Positions 54,524 to 64,000 of a DNA stretch of 64,000 bases are shown here, in pieces. The DNA is from a virus, in IMG/VR virus record IMGVR_UViG_3300009509_000014, positions 1 through 64,000 of that record, one strand, 5' to 3'. Numbering within the stretch: position 1 is the first letter of the stretch; every line of letters starts with the position of its first letter. The translations under genes were made by a program, and so were the position numbers. The notes below the pieces were generated by a model that did no database searches, was not told where the DNA came from, and worked only from the letters and a program-made list of their open reading frames with translations.

Positions 54524-54878
54524 ACAGGCTTATGGATACACTGACGAACAGATATTAAGCCATATTCAGGAATATAGTGAGGAGTGGGCTTATGACTCTT
54601 ATCAGTTTATCATGGAAGATAAGGTAACTCATTGGCAGACATTAATGGCAGTAATGCCATTGGCCAGAACGCCATCTGATAAAAAGTTCTCAAAGTCCTT
54701 GATAAAATACACAAAGGACTTGAGAAAGTCGATAGAATTAACATTTGCGCCTTGGATGGAGCAAAAGAGAATAGAGGCTATCAAAAAGAGGTTGGCAAAA
54801 CCTCCAGAGGGTGTAATGGTAGATGAAACTGGCAAGAAGATCGACCTTAGCGATCCGGAGTGGTGGAAAAAGTTATGA
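54495..54878 (+). CDS. Tail assembly chaperone, second frame (gpT-like)
   Basis: 127 residues from its own ATG pair, overlapping the first chaperone by 29 nt with no clear ribosome site. Its frame is open only from about 54450, so a +1 shift at the TTTTTTC stretch would join the two into a gpGT-type protein. It ends in acidic-tryptophan D-P-E-W-W-K-K-L. Confidence 0.7.
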   Translation: MMQRIKHQIRQAYGYTDEQILSHIQEYSEEWAYDSYQFIMEDKVTHWQTLMAVMPLARTPSDKKFSKSLIKYTKDLRKSIELTFAPWMEQKRIEAIKKRLAKPPEGVMVDETGKKIDLSDPEWWKKL

Positions 54879-55663
54879 GTAGGGATAAGTTTATAGTCCT
54901 TGACGATAGAGTAGAAGTAAGGTGGTCGTCCAGAACGAAGACACATTATGAATCACTAGGTTATGACTACACAATGATGGGTGACTCGTTCAGGGTTGAC
55001 GTTACAGACCTTCCGCCTAAGTCAAAGATGAAGGTTCTTGTACAGTGTCCGGAATGTGGGGCTACAAGAAGGGTAGCTTGGCAATCTATCGTTGATAAGG
55101 ATGATACATATTGCCAGAAGTGCGCTTCTAAAGTTGCAAACTTTGAGGATTTGACCGGACGAACATTTGGGCGGCTATTTGTTATAGCATTAGCAGATCG
55201 CCGTGGAGCTAGAGGGCAGTATTATTATACTTGCCAGTGTGACTGTGGGAATATCACAGAAGTTGAGGGCGGGTCCCTCTCTTTCGGCGCGACTCAATCT
55301 TGCGGATGTTTACAGAAAGAGATTTCTAGTGAGCGTATGAGCCAGATGACGGGCGAGAAAAACGCGATGTGGGATGCAACGAAAAGTGACGAAGATCGGT
55401 ATAGTAGGCATACAGAAGCCGATCATAAAAGATGGCGCGATGAAGTCCTTGAACGTGATGGATATGCTTGCAGAAGATGTGGGTCTGAGAAAACCCTTCA
55501 TGCACACCACATATTCCCGTATACTGCACATCCAGAGCTTAGAACGGACATAGATAACGGAATAACTCTATGTAATAAATGTCACTCTGCGTTTCACGGC
55601 GGGTATGGCGCGAATGCAACCAATGTGGAGCTTGAGGAATTTATGGAGGAGTATATTAGTTAG
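54875..55663 (+). CDS. HNH homing-type endonuclease
   Basis: 262 residues. N-terminal DNA-binding region with C-P-E-C-G...C-Q-K-C (zinc), a middle G-R-T-F-G-R-L block, and a C-terminal HNH nuclease: C-R-R-C-G, L-H-A-H-H-I-F-P, N-G-I-T-L-C-N-K-C-H...F-H-G. It interrupts the tail module between chaperone and tape measure, the usual place for a free-standing homing gene. Stop/start overlap ATGA upstream. Confidence 0.9.
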   Translation: MSRDKFIVLDDRVEVRWSSRTKTHYESLGYDYTMMGDSFRVDVTDLPPKSKMKVLVQCPECGATRRVAWQSIVDKDDTYCQKCASKVANFEDLTGRTFGRLFVIALADRRGARGQYYYTCQCDCGNITEVEGGSLSFGATQSCGCLQKEISSERMSQMTGEKNAMWDATKSDEDRYSRHTEADHKRWRDEVLERDGYACRRCGSEKTLHAHHIFPYTAHPELRTDIDNGITLCNKCHSAFHGGYGANATNVELEEFMEEYIS

Positions 55664-58600
55664 TGGCGACTCCAGTAATCATTGAAGTAAAGGCAAACGC
55701 CTCACAAGCCAAGCGCGAACTTAATAGCATTGGCGCATCAATGAAATCATTTGGCTCCAGTATACGGTCTGTTATAGCTATGTCTTCACAGGCCGTTACT
55801 GGTGTTCGCCAGATGGCACAGGGATTGCAAAACCTTGGTTTTACCATGTCTGCCATGATTGGCTTGCCAGTCGCAGCCGCTATGAAGAATATTGCTGAGG
55901 AAGCAACATCATTCGAAAAGGCTATGGTTGAGGTTGAAAAGACCACTGGTATTGCCAAGAAAGAGATTATGGATTTGGGCGAGCAGATTCGTGATCTCGC
56001 CATGACAACGCCAACATCTGCAAGGGAACTTGCAAATCTCGCTGCAGAAGCAGGCCGCGCAGGTGTTGGACTTGGTAACACTCTTGCTGGGAATATTGAG
56101 GGTGCAAAGGCTGAGATTCTGGAGTTTGTCCGTGTTATGGACATGATGCAGGTGTCTACAACGCTTACTGGAACGGAGTCGGCTAAAGCATTTTCAAGAA
56201 TCATAACACTGTTTGACGAGATAGACACAACTAATATTGAGAATTTGGGTTCGGCAATCAACGAGCTAGGTCAGGCTACTTCCGTTTCTGAGGATGAGAT
56301 CGTTGGGGCTATGTTGCGTATTGCGCCTGCGGCTGTAACCCTTGATATGACGGCGGCGCAGGTTGCTGGCCTTGCAACTGCAATTACCCAAATGTCAGAA
56401 AGTATGTCTCGCGGTGGTACAAGTGTTCGCGTTGCCCTTGACCAGATGGCTATCAATTATGAGGAAGCAGCCAAGCTGATCGGGGTAAGTACCGAAGAGA
56501 TGAAGAGCCGCATGAATGACGAAGCGTTGCCTGTCTTCATGGAGCTTGTCTATGCTATGGGGCAAATAGACGATGCGACAACGGCAACTGCCGTTGCGGT
56601 AGATATTTTCGGTACAACTGGTGGCAAGGCTGTAAGGAGATTCGCTGAAGCCTATCCAGAGCTACTAGAATTGATGGCATTGTCAAGCTACGCATTTGAA
56701 GAAGGCACATCACTTCAAACAGAGTTTAATCGTGCGTTAACGGCAACTGCTAGTCAATTTGATATCCTCAAGAATGCAATTACAGAGGCGGGGTTAAGAT
56801 TTGCTGATGACCTGCTCCCAATCGCGCAGGAGATAATCTCTGCATTGATACCAGCCGTCCAAGAACTAGCCGATTGGGTTGGGAACCTGACAGTGGAGCA
56901 GAAAATGCTTGCCGTTGGGATTGCAGCCTTGGTAACAGTCGGGCTTCCACTTTTGGCCCTGCTAGGTTCAATAGGTTTTGGGTTCTCAATGATCATCAAC
57001 GGTGCTGTGAATTTAATAGGTGGTATCGTTGGATTAACCGCGACTGTTCTTACTTTTGGCGGGGGCCTTGCTTCGTTAAGCACAATAATAACAGCACTCG
57101 CTGCACTTGTCGGAGGAGTACTTGTAGCGAAACTCATTGATGGCGGGAAGGGATTTGATGTCATCATGGAAAAGTTGCGCGAAGTTGCAAGTGGGGCATT
57201 TGATTGGGGCGAAAATTTAATCGCTAATATTGCAGAAGGTATAGTCTCTAGTGCGGCAACTGTGCTAGTGAATGCCCTGGAGTTTGTTGGGAATATAATC
57301 TCAAGTTTCTTGGAAGGTCACTCGCCTCCAGATGTTGGACCTCTTAGCACGATTGGTGAATGGGGTGCTAGACTTATAGACACTTATCTGCGGGGGTTCT
57401 TTAACGCAGATTTTAGTGTGCTGAAAAAAGTTTCTGGCATAATATCAGATGTACTACAAACATTTGTCGATATTGGCAGAATTCAAGATATAGATTTTGG
57501 GCCAATGCTTGCAAGCGCAAGAACATTCGTTGCAGAGTTTATTAACACATTTAATAAAACTGGTGTGATATCCGAAAGCATATTAAGTAAAATCTCTAGT
57601 ATGCTTGGGGAAACTGGCGACGAAATAACTAAACTATTGCGACTGCAAATGCAATACAACCAGGCTGTAAAAGAACTTGACAGAATTCGCCAAAGCATGA
57701 CCGACATAGAAGAATCTTACAGCGCAGAAGCCAGGGCAATCGCTGCGCGTACAGACCTTACAGAAGCAGAGAAGATGGTTGCGATTCGCTCTGCAAAGAA
57801 ACGTCGCGATCTTGCCCTTACAAATGCGGCAACAGAACGCGATGTGGCCCAGGATAATGTTGATAGCCTTAAAGATGAGGTTAGTTGGCAAGAACAATAC
57901 ATTGGCGCGATGCAGGATCAGGATGATGTTCTTACGGATCACATGAAGGTTATTAACAAGCTGACAAAGGCCATAAAGAGTGTTGGGAATGCTGTAAAGT
58001 CGCTTGCAGATAAGATTCGCGACTTGATAGCTGATCTTCTAAAACAGCTTGCATTGAACGAAAGGCTCAAAGAGCTTTATGAAAGCAAGGGAATGGACAC
58101 AACTCCGCTACTTAGAGAAGAGTTGAGTCTTCGCAAAAGACTGGTTAAAGCCCTGATGGAAAAGAAGCTTATGTTCGAAGAAATGAACAAAGAGCTTCCA
58201 GAGTCAGACTGGCTTAGCCTTTCGGCAGAAGAAGAAGCTATGATTAGCACCAATCTGGATCGCATACAAGAACTTGAAAGCTATCTTGACTCTCTTTCTG
58301 GAGCAAAGTCGGTCAAGATTCCATCAATTGATACGTCGGACGCCGATAAGGCGAAGGATGCAATAGACGACACAATCTCTCAGCTTTCAAGGCTTGGGAG
58401 TACAGTGTCAAATGTTTTGGCAGAAGGTCCAAAGTTTTGGGAGGCCTTCAAGGCTGGGTTAACCGGAGGTACAATTGAGCCAATTGTAGCTGGGATTGAT
58501 CCGAAAGATGCCAAGGGTGGCCTTCAAGAGTTTGGACAGATGTTTATCCCTGAGCTTGATTCTACATCTGCCAAGTTCTATGAGTGGGGACAGAAGATAA

Positions 58601-61488
58601 AAGAAGTCATTGATAAAGTCAAGACGAAAATTGAGGAGTTGACAACAGCTTGGGAAACTGCAAAAACTAAAATAACTACAACTATTGACAATCTCAAGGG
58701 TTCGGTAGATAGAATCTTTAGCGGTGGGAAGGTTGGTGCTACCGCAGGCGACATAGTTCCTGGCATACAGGAATTTGGGCAACAGTTCATTGTGGCCGAA
58801 GATGCCACTATGGGATTTGGAGAGAAGATTAAGAAGCTGCTCCCAATCCTTGCTGCCGGTGGAGCAGCACTGTTTGTGCTTCGTGGACCGTTGCTAAAAC
58901 TGCTAGGATTGCTTGCAGGAACAGGTGTTGTTGGAAAGTTTGGTTCAGCAATAGGGGGGCTTGTTGGTCCTAATGGGCCACTTGGAAGTTTGGCAGAATG
59001 GGCAACTGAGAGCCTTGGGATATTCCCGAAGATGAAGAGTGGTTTGGGGGCATTGACTGGGGTTGCTGGTAAGGCGAAGTCTGGATTTGTTGGTATGGGA
59101 GAGGGGCTTGCCAGGATTCTCGGTGTGGCATCAAAGAAGGTTGTAACCTTCATCAACCTGTTTGGCGCTAAGGGTGGCATAAAGGGTGCCGTTGCTCAGT
59201 TCGGCGGATTGTTAAAAAGCGGTGTCGGGAAAGGTCTTACTGGAGTATTGTCTCTCGCTAAAGGTGGAATTGGGACACTTATTGGGAGTATTGCATCTTC
59301 AATCGGCCCGATTGTTGCTACAATTGTAAAATTTATTGGCGCATTTACTGCAATTGGAGGCGCTGTTATTGCGGCCATAATTGCTGTAGTCGCAACCATT
59401 AAGTATATGAAGGATCATTGGGAGGACTTTAAGGATTCCTTTATAGAAATATGGGATAACATAAAATCTGCCATTAAAGGGTTCGTTGACAGCTTTAAGA
59501 AAGCTCTTGGTATCACCGGAGAGAAAGGTATAGATTTTAAGAAAATCCTTGATGACATTTATAAAAAGGCAGAGCCTGTTGCTAAATTCTTAGCTGGCGC
59601 ATTTACAAAGGCACTCCTTGTTATTAGCGGACTCCTTAAAACAGTATTGCCTGCTGTTGGCAAGGCCATTGGTGGGATATTCAAGGGCATTACCTGGGTT
59701 GCGTCTGGAATCTTAGATGTGCTTAGTGGTATTTTCAAGTTCTTTGAGGGATTATGGCACGGAATTTCTGATGGTGATTGGTCAATGCTTACAGACGCCT
59801 GGGAAAAGATTAAAGAGGGTGCCAAAGAAATCTTCGGCGGGATTGCCGTTGCAATTGGTGGTGTCTTTTCAGGTATATATGATGTTGTTGTCGGCGTTGT
59901 AAGGAATATCATAGACAGCATTAAGAAGGCAATTAGCGGAAACAAATTCCTGTCTTCGCTGTTTGGCGGTATAGGCGAATGGTTTAATAAAGTCAAGCAG
60001 TCGTTCCAGCCTGTAATTGATACGGTTAAAAATGTAATAGCCTATGTGAAGAAGGCATACAAGATTGTTAAAAGTGCATTTAGTTTTGGTGGAGCAGTAA
60101 AAGGCTTTGCCGCCTTGGCTAATGTTATTAAGCCACTAAAGAAGGTGCTAGGGCCAGTTTTGGAAGTATTCTGGAGGCTGTGGAAGGTTGTCAGCCCACT
60201 CATTGAAGCATTTAAGTCTGGATTTGCAGAGGGTGGATTTAAGGGTGCGTTTGAGAAAATTAAAGAGATATTGCCAGAGGTACTAGGGAATTTGTGGAAA
60301 TTACTTGGCAGTCTTGTAACGATGGTTCCGAAGATGCTCTCAGGAATAGCCCAAATGCTATGGCCTTGGATTCAGAATACACTAATTCCTTGGGTAATGG
60401 GGGTTGTAAATACTGTTTGGGAATATCTAAAAACGAATGTTCCAATTTGGGTAACGGCAATCTTAGCAGCCCTTGGAGTACTTGTTGCGAAGTTATGGTT
60501 GTGGATAACAGAAACGCTAATTCCTTGGGTTACTGGCATGATTTCACAGGTTTGGACATATATAAAAGATAACGCGCCAGTTTGGCTGAAGGCAATTATG
60601 GCCGTTCTTGAAACCGCAGCCGTTGCGATGTGGGGGTGGGTTTCTGGAACATTGATTCCTTGGGTGGTAGATGTAATTAAGAAAGTTTGGGATTATCTAA
60701 AAGAGCATGGACCTGACTGGATAGCCAAATTCCTAGAGATATTGGCGACAGTAGCAGTTGCAATATGGGGCTGGATAACAGAGACACTTATTCCGTGGAT
60801 TGTAGATGTTATAAGAACAGTTGCAGATTATATAGCAACGAATGGACCAAAGTGGCTAGCAAAACTCGCAGTTGTATTAAGGAGTCTTGCCGTGAAACTT
60901 TGGAACTGGATAACTACGACAGTAGTGCCGTGGCTGAAAGATATAATTGACAAGGGTAAAGAATGGCTTGGGAAGATTGCAACAGAGTGGTGGGAAAAAG
61001 TTAAGACTGGACTTAATAAGATAAGGGAAAAGTTCAGGACTATATTTGAGTCTATAAAAACAATCATAGCGTCTGCACTCAAGACTGCGATCAACGGAAT
61101 GATTAGCGCACTTGAGAGAGGTATAAACAAGGTTGTTGATGGAATAAACGACTTTATCAAGAAAATAAACACTATCCTTACAAAGATGGGGATTGGTGAA
61201 ATTGGGCTTCTTGGCAAGATCAGTATCCCAAGACTTGCAAAGGGTGGTATTGCCATACAAGAACAATTGGCAATAGTTGGCGATGTTCCAGAGGCAATTA
61301 TACCGCTTGACAGATTGCCTGACTTTATGGGTGTAGCGAACCAGGCACAGCAGCCAGTGCATATCGAAATAAGGGACAACACCGTGCGGAGTGAGGACGA
61401 CTTGCAGCAAATAATCCGCGCCGTAGAAAGGCAGTTGGGGATTAGCCTTGGAGCAAAAAGAAGGATGCTGTCTAGGAGCTTTGGATAA
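55663..61488 (+). CDS. Tape measure protein
   Basis: 1941 residues. The N-terminus (about 60-400) is of the TP901/phage-minor-tail type (F-E-K-A-M-V-E-V-E-K-T-T-G). Several glycine-rich hydrophobic segments (about 415-500, 1060-1110, 1190-1250) and long coiled-coil regions follow. Residues about 1560-1765 hold five 45-residue repeats with the core T-L-I-P-W-V. At 1.5 angstrom per residue the tail would be about 290 nm. It sets tail length and helps DNA entry. GTG start shares one nt with the upstream stop. Confidence 0.92.
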   Translation: MATPVIIEVKANASQAKRELNSIGASMKSFGSSIRSVIAMSSQAVTGVRQMAQGLQNLGFTMSAMIGLPVAAAMKNIAEEATSFEKAMVEVEKTTGIAKKEIMDLGEQIRDLAMTTPTSARELANLAAEAGRAGVGLGNTLAGNIEGAKAEILEFVRVMDMMQVSTTLTGTESAKAFSRIITLFDEIDTTNIENLGSAINELGQATSVSEDEIVGAMLRIAPAAVTLDMTAAQVAGLATAITQMSESMSRGGTSVRVALDQMAINYEEAAKLIGVSTEEMKSRMNDEALPVFMELVYAMGQIDDATTATAVAVDIFGTTGGKAVRRFAEAYPELLELMALSSYAFEEGTSLQTEFNRALTATASQFDILKNAITEAGLRFADDLLPIAQEIISALIPAVQELADWVGNLTVEQKMLAVGIAALVTVGLPLLALLGSIGFGFSMIINGAVNLIGGIVGLTATVLTFGGGLASLSTIITALAALVGGVLVAKLIDGGKGFDVIMEKLREVASGAFDWGENLIANIAEGIVSSAATVLVNALEFVGNIISSFLEGHSPPDVGPLSTIGEWGARLIDTYLRGFFNADFSVLKKVSGIISDVLQTFVDIGRIQDIDFGPMLASARTFVAEFINTFNKTGVISESILSKISSMLGETGDEITKLLRLQMQYNQAVKELDRIRQSMTDIEESYSAEARAIAARTDLTEAEKMVAIRSAKKRRDLALTNAATERDVAQDNVDSLKDEVSWQEQYIGAMQDQDDVLTDHMKVINKLTKAIKSVGNAVKSLADKIRDLIADLLKQLALNERLKELYESKGMDTTPLLREELSLRKRLVKALMEKKLMFEEMNKELPESDWLSLSAEEEAMISTNLDRIQELESYLDSLSGAKSVKIPSIDTSDADKAKDAIDDTISQLSRLGSTVSNVLAEGPKFWEAFKAGLTGGTIEPIVAGIDPKDAKGGLQEFGQMFIPELDSTSAKFYEWGQKIKEVIDKVKTKIEELTTAWETAKTKITTTIDNLKGSVDRIFSGGKVGATAGDIVPGIQEFGQQFIVAEDATMGFGEKIKKLLPILAAGGAALFVLRGPLLKLLGLLAGTGVVGKFGSAIGGLVGPNGPLGSLAEWATESLGIFPKMKSGLGALTGVAGKAKSGFVGMGEGLARILGVASKKVVTFINLFGAKGGIKGAVAQFGGLLKSGVGKGLTGVLSLAKGGIGTLIGSIASSIGPIVATIVKFIGAFTAIGGAVIAAIIAVVATIKYMKDHWEDFKDSFIEIWDNIKSAIKGFVDSFKKALGITGEKGIDFKKILDDIYKKAEPVAKFLAGAFTKALLVISGLLKTVLPAVGKAIGGIFKGITWVASGILDVLSGIFKFFEGLWHGISDGDWSMLTDAWEKIKEGAKEIFGGIAVAIGGVFSGIYDVVVGVVRNIIDSIKKAISGNKFLSSLFGGIGEWFNKVKQSFQPVIDTVKNVIAYVKKAYKIVKSAFSFGGAVKGFAALANVIKPLKKVLGPVLEVFWRLWKVVSPLIEAFKSGFAEGGFKGAFEKIKEILPEVLGNLWKLLGSLVTMVPKMLSGIAQMLWPWIQNTLIPWVMGVVNTVWEYLKTNVPIWVTAILAALGVLVAKLWLWITETLIPWVTGMISQVWTYIKDNAPVWLKAIMAVLETAAVAMWGWVSGTLIPWVVDVIKKVWDYLKEHGPDWIAKFLEILATVAVAIWGWITETLIPWIVDVIRTVADYIATNGPKWLAKLAVVLRSLAVKLWNWITTTVVPWLKDIIDKGKEWLGKIATEWWEKVKTGLNKIREKFRTIFESIKTIIASALKTAINGMISALERGINKVVDGINDFIKKINTILTKMGIGEIGLLGKISIPRLAKGGIAIQEQLAIVGDVPEAIIPLDRLPDFMGVANQAQQPVHIEIRDNTVRSEDDLQQIIRAVERQLGISLGAKRRMLSRSFG

Positions 61489-63647
61489 TGAGTTATAAGT
61501 TAGGGATTGCAAACAACAGATATAATTTTACAACATTTGTGGAAGAAGACTACAGGGACTATATCATCCTTGATGGCAAAGGTACTGACAGAATAGTGGT
61601 CCCTACATTTAGCGGAATCACCAGTATACCTACCACGACAACCAAATCAATTGAAGGATGGTTTAGGTTTGACGGGTTTGGAGTAACTTCATCGCCCGTT
61701 ATTATGTCAAAAGGCAGCTGGAAAATTCAGATGCACCCGTCTTATTGGCAGCGGATAAGGGCAACAGCAGATTATTCTGTTACAGACTATTACGTCTACG
61801 AAGATGCAGAAACTCTTGGGTTTGCTCCTGGCGACTGGTTCCATATATACTTTACATCTGACTTTGGGTATATGAGCATGGCGGTGAATGGTGTATGGAC
61901 TGGTGGTAGTGCAGGAAGTGGTACATATACCAGCGATACCAGCGATGATTTAGTTATAGGGAATTACAAGTCGCCGTATGCTTACCCATTCAATGGGGCG
62001 ATTGGTTGGGTTAGGGCGACCAGTGGGACGGTAAGAAGGACTCCTGGAGTTCCTTTTACACCACCTTCAAGGACATCTCCGCCTGCATGGGACGCCAACA
62101 CCGCACTTCTTTTATGGCTGGATGAAGGCACTGGCACGAACATAGATGATCGCGCCACAGGCGATAATGACGGAACGCTTACTGGTGGTGCGTGGGCCAA
62201 GGAAACCGCGTATTGTATAGTTAGTGACGGAGGACTCAGGATTGATAAGCCTTCAATAAGATCGGTAGAATCCTATGGAACTGGCCGTGGAGGAACAAGT
62301 ATCAGCGAGACAAATTATGGCAAACGGAACATCTCGATTGAGTTTGAAATTATCGGTGACACATTTTCTGACATAATGCAAACTAAAGCGGAGATAGCGG
62401 CGATGATTGATTCTTGGTCCACTTCTGGATCTGCGGTAAATGTTCCAGGATCAACCCTTGTGTATTCCAACGATGGACTTGATGATTCTGTTCAGTTTGA
62501 TATATTGCGTGGGTGGGTAACACTCCCTGAAGATTTTATGTCGCTAGAGAAGCAGTCGTGGACGAAAGGAGACGGTGCCAAGACGGTGAAGGGCTGTATG
62601 CTTGATTTAGAGTGCAGGCCATTCGCAAGGGGCTTGGAGTATCAAGTGGCATCTGATAACGCAAACTTTTCTACAGATGGCTATTATGAAAACTCTATAT
62701 CCTTTAAGGCGACAAAAGGAGATGTGCAAAGCCCAGCAAGAATAAGGTTTTACTCCTACACAAGTGGGTGGGACTATGAGGAGTTGTGGGTAGGAATACG
62801 TGACACTGGCCTTGTTGACAATTTCGTATCAACTGTTGAGGCAGAGGACGGTGTATACTCTGGACACGGAGGAACACTATCATCAAAAAGCACATCATAT
62901 TCTGGAGACTCTGGTGACGCTACCGGAGGCTACCGTGTTAACTATAGTGTTACTGGCACGACTGCTAGAACATTGTTGTGGGAATCTCCCGCAAGCCCCG
63001 ATGTAGAATCTGTATATGATATTGGGCAGTACATTAGGGTAATTGCAACTGGTAGCTTCCAAGATAAGGGAGTATACCAGATGGCCGTTGACAACGCCAA
63101 TTCGTCAGAGATACAATACTTTAGGGGAGTCAGAGCGTCAGCCGCAACTGTTCCTGTTCTAGACCTTGGAACTTTGCCATGTATCCCTGGTGACGCAGTA
63201 TGGGACGATTTCGTGATCCCTCAATACTCTGAGTTGGAGCTTTACTATACACCGGATGATGCTAGCGAAACAACTACAATTAACCTAGACTGCTTTGTGT
63301 TTATACCAGTCGGGGATTATAAATACAAAAGAATCGGTGGCGATGGGTTTGAAATGTCCGGTAGTAATAATCCAGGAGCTACCCCAAGAACAGAATACAT
63401 GGAAGACGCCGTAAATGGCAGAGTTGTCATGCTTTACAACGACGTGAACATTCCATACGACGGGGAATATGACTACACAATTGCCATGAATATTGACTAT
63501 AGTGGGATGCCAATATACCTAACGCCAAACATAAACTCAAAATTGTTTATTACTGCGTATGATACAAGTGGACTTTGGGTTGCTGGGAGAACCATTGGTT
63601 TATGGATATATTCCACCCCGTACTACATAGAAATACCACAGGAGTAA
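61488..63647 (+). CDS. Distal tail protein with LamG-like domain
   Basis: 719 residues. After a short N-terminal tail-type part, residues about 50-175 have the concanavalin/LamG layout (S-I-E-G-W-F-R-F...W-F-H-I-Y-F-T...V-I-G-N-Y). The rest is beta-rich. The position right after the tape measure is that of the distal tail or hub gene. The LamG domain may bind host glycans. Confidence 0.7.
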   Translation: MSYKLGIANNRYNFTTFVEEDYRDYIILDGKGTDRIVVPTFSGITSIPTTTTKSIEGWFRFDGFGVTSSPVIMSKGSWKIQMHPSYWQRIRATADYSVTDYYVYEDAETLGFAPGDWFHIYFTSDFGYMSMAVNGVWTGGSAGSGTYTSDTSDDLVIGNYKSPYAYPFNGAIGWVRATSGTVRRTPGVPFTPPSRTSPPAWDANTALLLWLDEGTGTNIDDRATGDNDGTLTGGAWAKETAYCIVSDGGLRIDKPSIRSVESYGTGRGGTSISETNYGKRNISIEFEIIGDTFSDIMQTKAEIAAMIDSWSTSGSAVNVPGSTLVYSNDGLDDSVQFDILRGWVTLPEDFMSLEKQSWTKGDGAKTVKGCMLDLECRPFARGLEYQVASDNANFSTDGYYENSISFKATKGDVQSPARIRFYSYTSGWDYEELWVGIRDTGLVDNFVSTVEAEDGVYSGHGGTLSSKSTSYSGDSGDATGGYRVNYSVTGTTARTLLWESPASPDVESVYDIGQYIRVIATGSFQDKGVYQMAVDNANSSEIQYFRGVRASAATVPVLDLGTLPCIPGDAVWDDFVIPQYSELELYYTPDDASETTTINLDCFVFIPVGDYKYKRIGGDGFEMSGSNNPGATPRTEYMEDAVNGRVVMLYNDVNIPYDGEYDYTIAMNIDYSGMPIYLTPNINSKLFITAYDTSGLWVAGRTIGLWIYSTPYYIEIPQE

Positions 63648-63650
63648 ACA

Positions 63651-64000
63651 GTGTCTAACATTAGTGTGAAATTGTATAACTCTACAGACGGGAGCGAACC
63701 GCTATTTGCTGGAACACACTATACTGAGGACTGGTCACGAATAGTTAGTAACCTGTCATTCTCCACAAAGAACCCTGGAGGGTTTAGCGAATGTGGATTT
63801 AGCATTACAACGGCTAGCCTTGAAGCATTCTCTGAGTATGCCGACTCTCTGTATAGGTGGGTTTCTGTAGAGGATGGGCTTGGACACGTACTGTGGCGCG
63901 GAAGGATCGAAGAGGTTTCTTATGAGCCTGGTCAAGTGTCGTTTGTTTGCGCGGGATCGTGGTCGTCAGCATTTGACACATTCTATGACGACGGATCATT
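63651..64000 (+). CDS. Tail protein, truncated by window edge
   Basis: Open from GTG 63651 (AGGAG 6 nt upstream) to the end without a stop, at least 116 residues. Beta-rich with R-W-V-S-V-E-D and V-L-W-R-G-R-I-E-E-V, a pattern seen in siphovirus tail hub proteins. The 3' end is outside the window. Confidence 0.7.
   Translation, partial: MSNISVKLYNSTDGSEPLFAGTHYTEDWSRIVSNLSFSTKNPGGFSECGFSITTASLEAFSEYADSLYRWVSVEDGLGHVLWRGRIEEVSYEPGQVSFVCAGSWSSAFDTFYDDGS

Overview
The window is a large part of the genome of a long-tailed double-stranded DNA phage (siphovirus type) that infects bacteria. It carries an HK97-type head module (terminase, portal, protease/scaffold, major capsid protein), a classical tail module ending in a 1941-residue tape measure, a DNA replication and nucleotide set, sixteen tRNA or tRNA-like genes, and no rRNA or core host genes. 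The host cannot be named from the sequence. Clear Shine-Dalgarno sites, sigma70-like promoters, a GH25-containing lysin, a B12-dependent ribonucleotide reductase, a CCA-adding enzyme serving tRNAs that mostly lack an encoded CCA, and two promoters that would give nearly leaderless mRNAs are the only hints.

Two arms diverge from a control region at about 27640-27740. The left arm (1-27620, minus strand) has early and middle functions. Transcription units can be read from promoters and terminators. A promoter at 27.65 kb drives a SLOG-like protein. One at 27.17 kb drives about 450 nt of structured non-coding RNA, tRNA-Ala and nuclease/methylase genes. One at 21.9 kb drives a long leader RNA, dUTPase, class II ribonucleotide reductase, HNH, SSB, RecA, sliding clamp, an adenine methylase and a RecU-like nuclease. 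One at 14.3 kb drives a GC-rich small protein, a terminator, and then a four-gene cassette containing an E1/ThiF-like enzyme. Single units follow at 8.7 kb and 8.4 kb (CCA-adding enzyme). A promoter at 6.75 kb drives tRNA-Trp, another structured non-coding stretch, and a tRNA/small-gene array running to the left edge. Five of these promoters share an extended motif (TTCCAG before TATAAT and AACAAAGT around the -35).

The right arm (27738-64000, plus strand) is the late region: terminase, portal, protease-scaffold, capsid, a bifunctional lysin, decoration or fibre proteins, three consecutive proteins built on a 14-residue TADA repeat, a holin-like protein, head-tail connectors, tail tube, tail chaperones with a probable +1 frameshift, an HNH endonuclease, tape measure, a LamG-containing distal tail protein and a truncated tail gene at the window edge. 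Glycosyltransferases, a sulfotransferase-glycosyltransferase fusion and a methyltransferase are scattered among the structural genes, which suggests virion glycan modification.

The most unusual parts are: (i) the E1-like cassette at 8760-14216, whose other members look like a possible papain-fold peptidase with zinc ribbons and a possible E2-like protein; (ii) the tRNA set, where leucine anticodons sit on short-variable-loop tRNAs and CAU (and a GAU-like loop) on long-variable-arm tRNAs, with two adjacent tRNA-like genes carrying extra nucleotides; (iii) three structured non-coding RNAs, one with a copy of the 16S anti-Shine-Dalgarno sequence; and (iv) the 14-residue repeat family.
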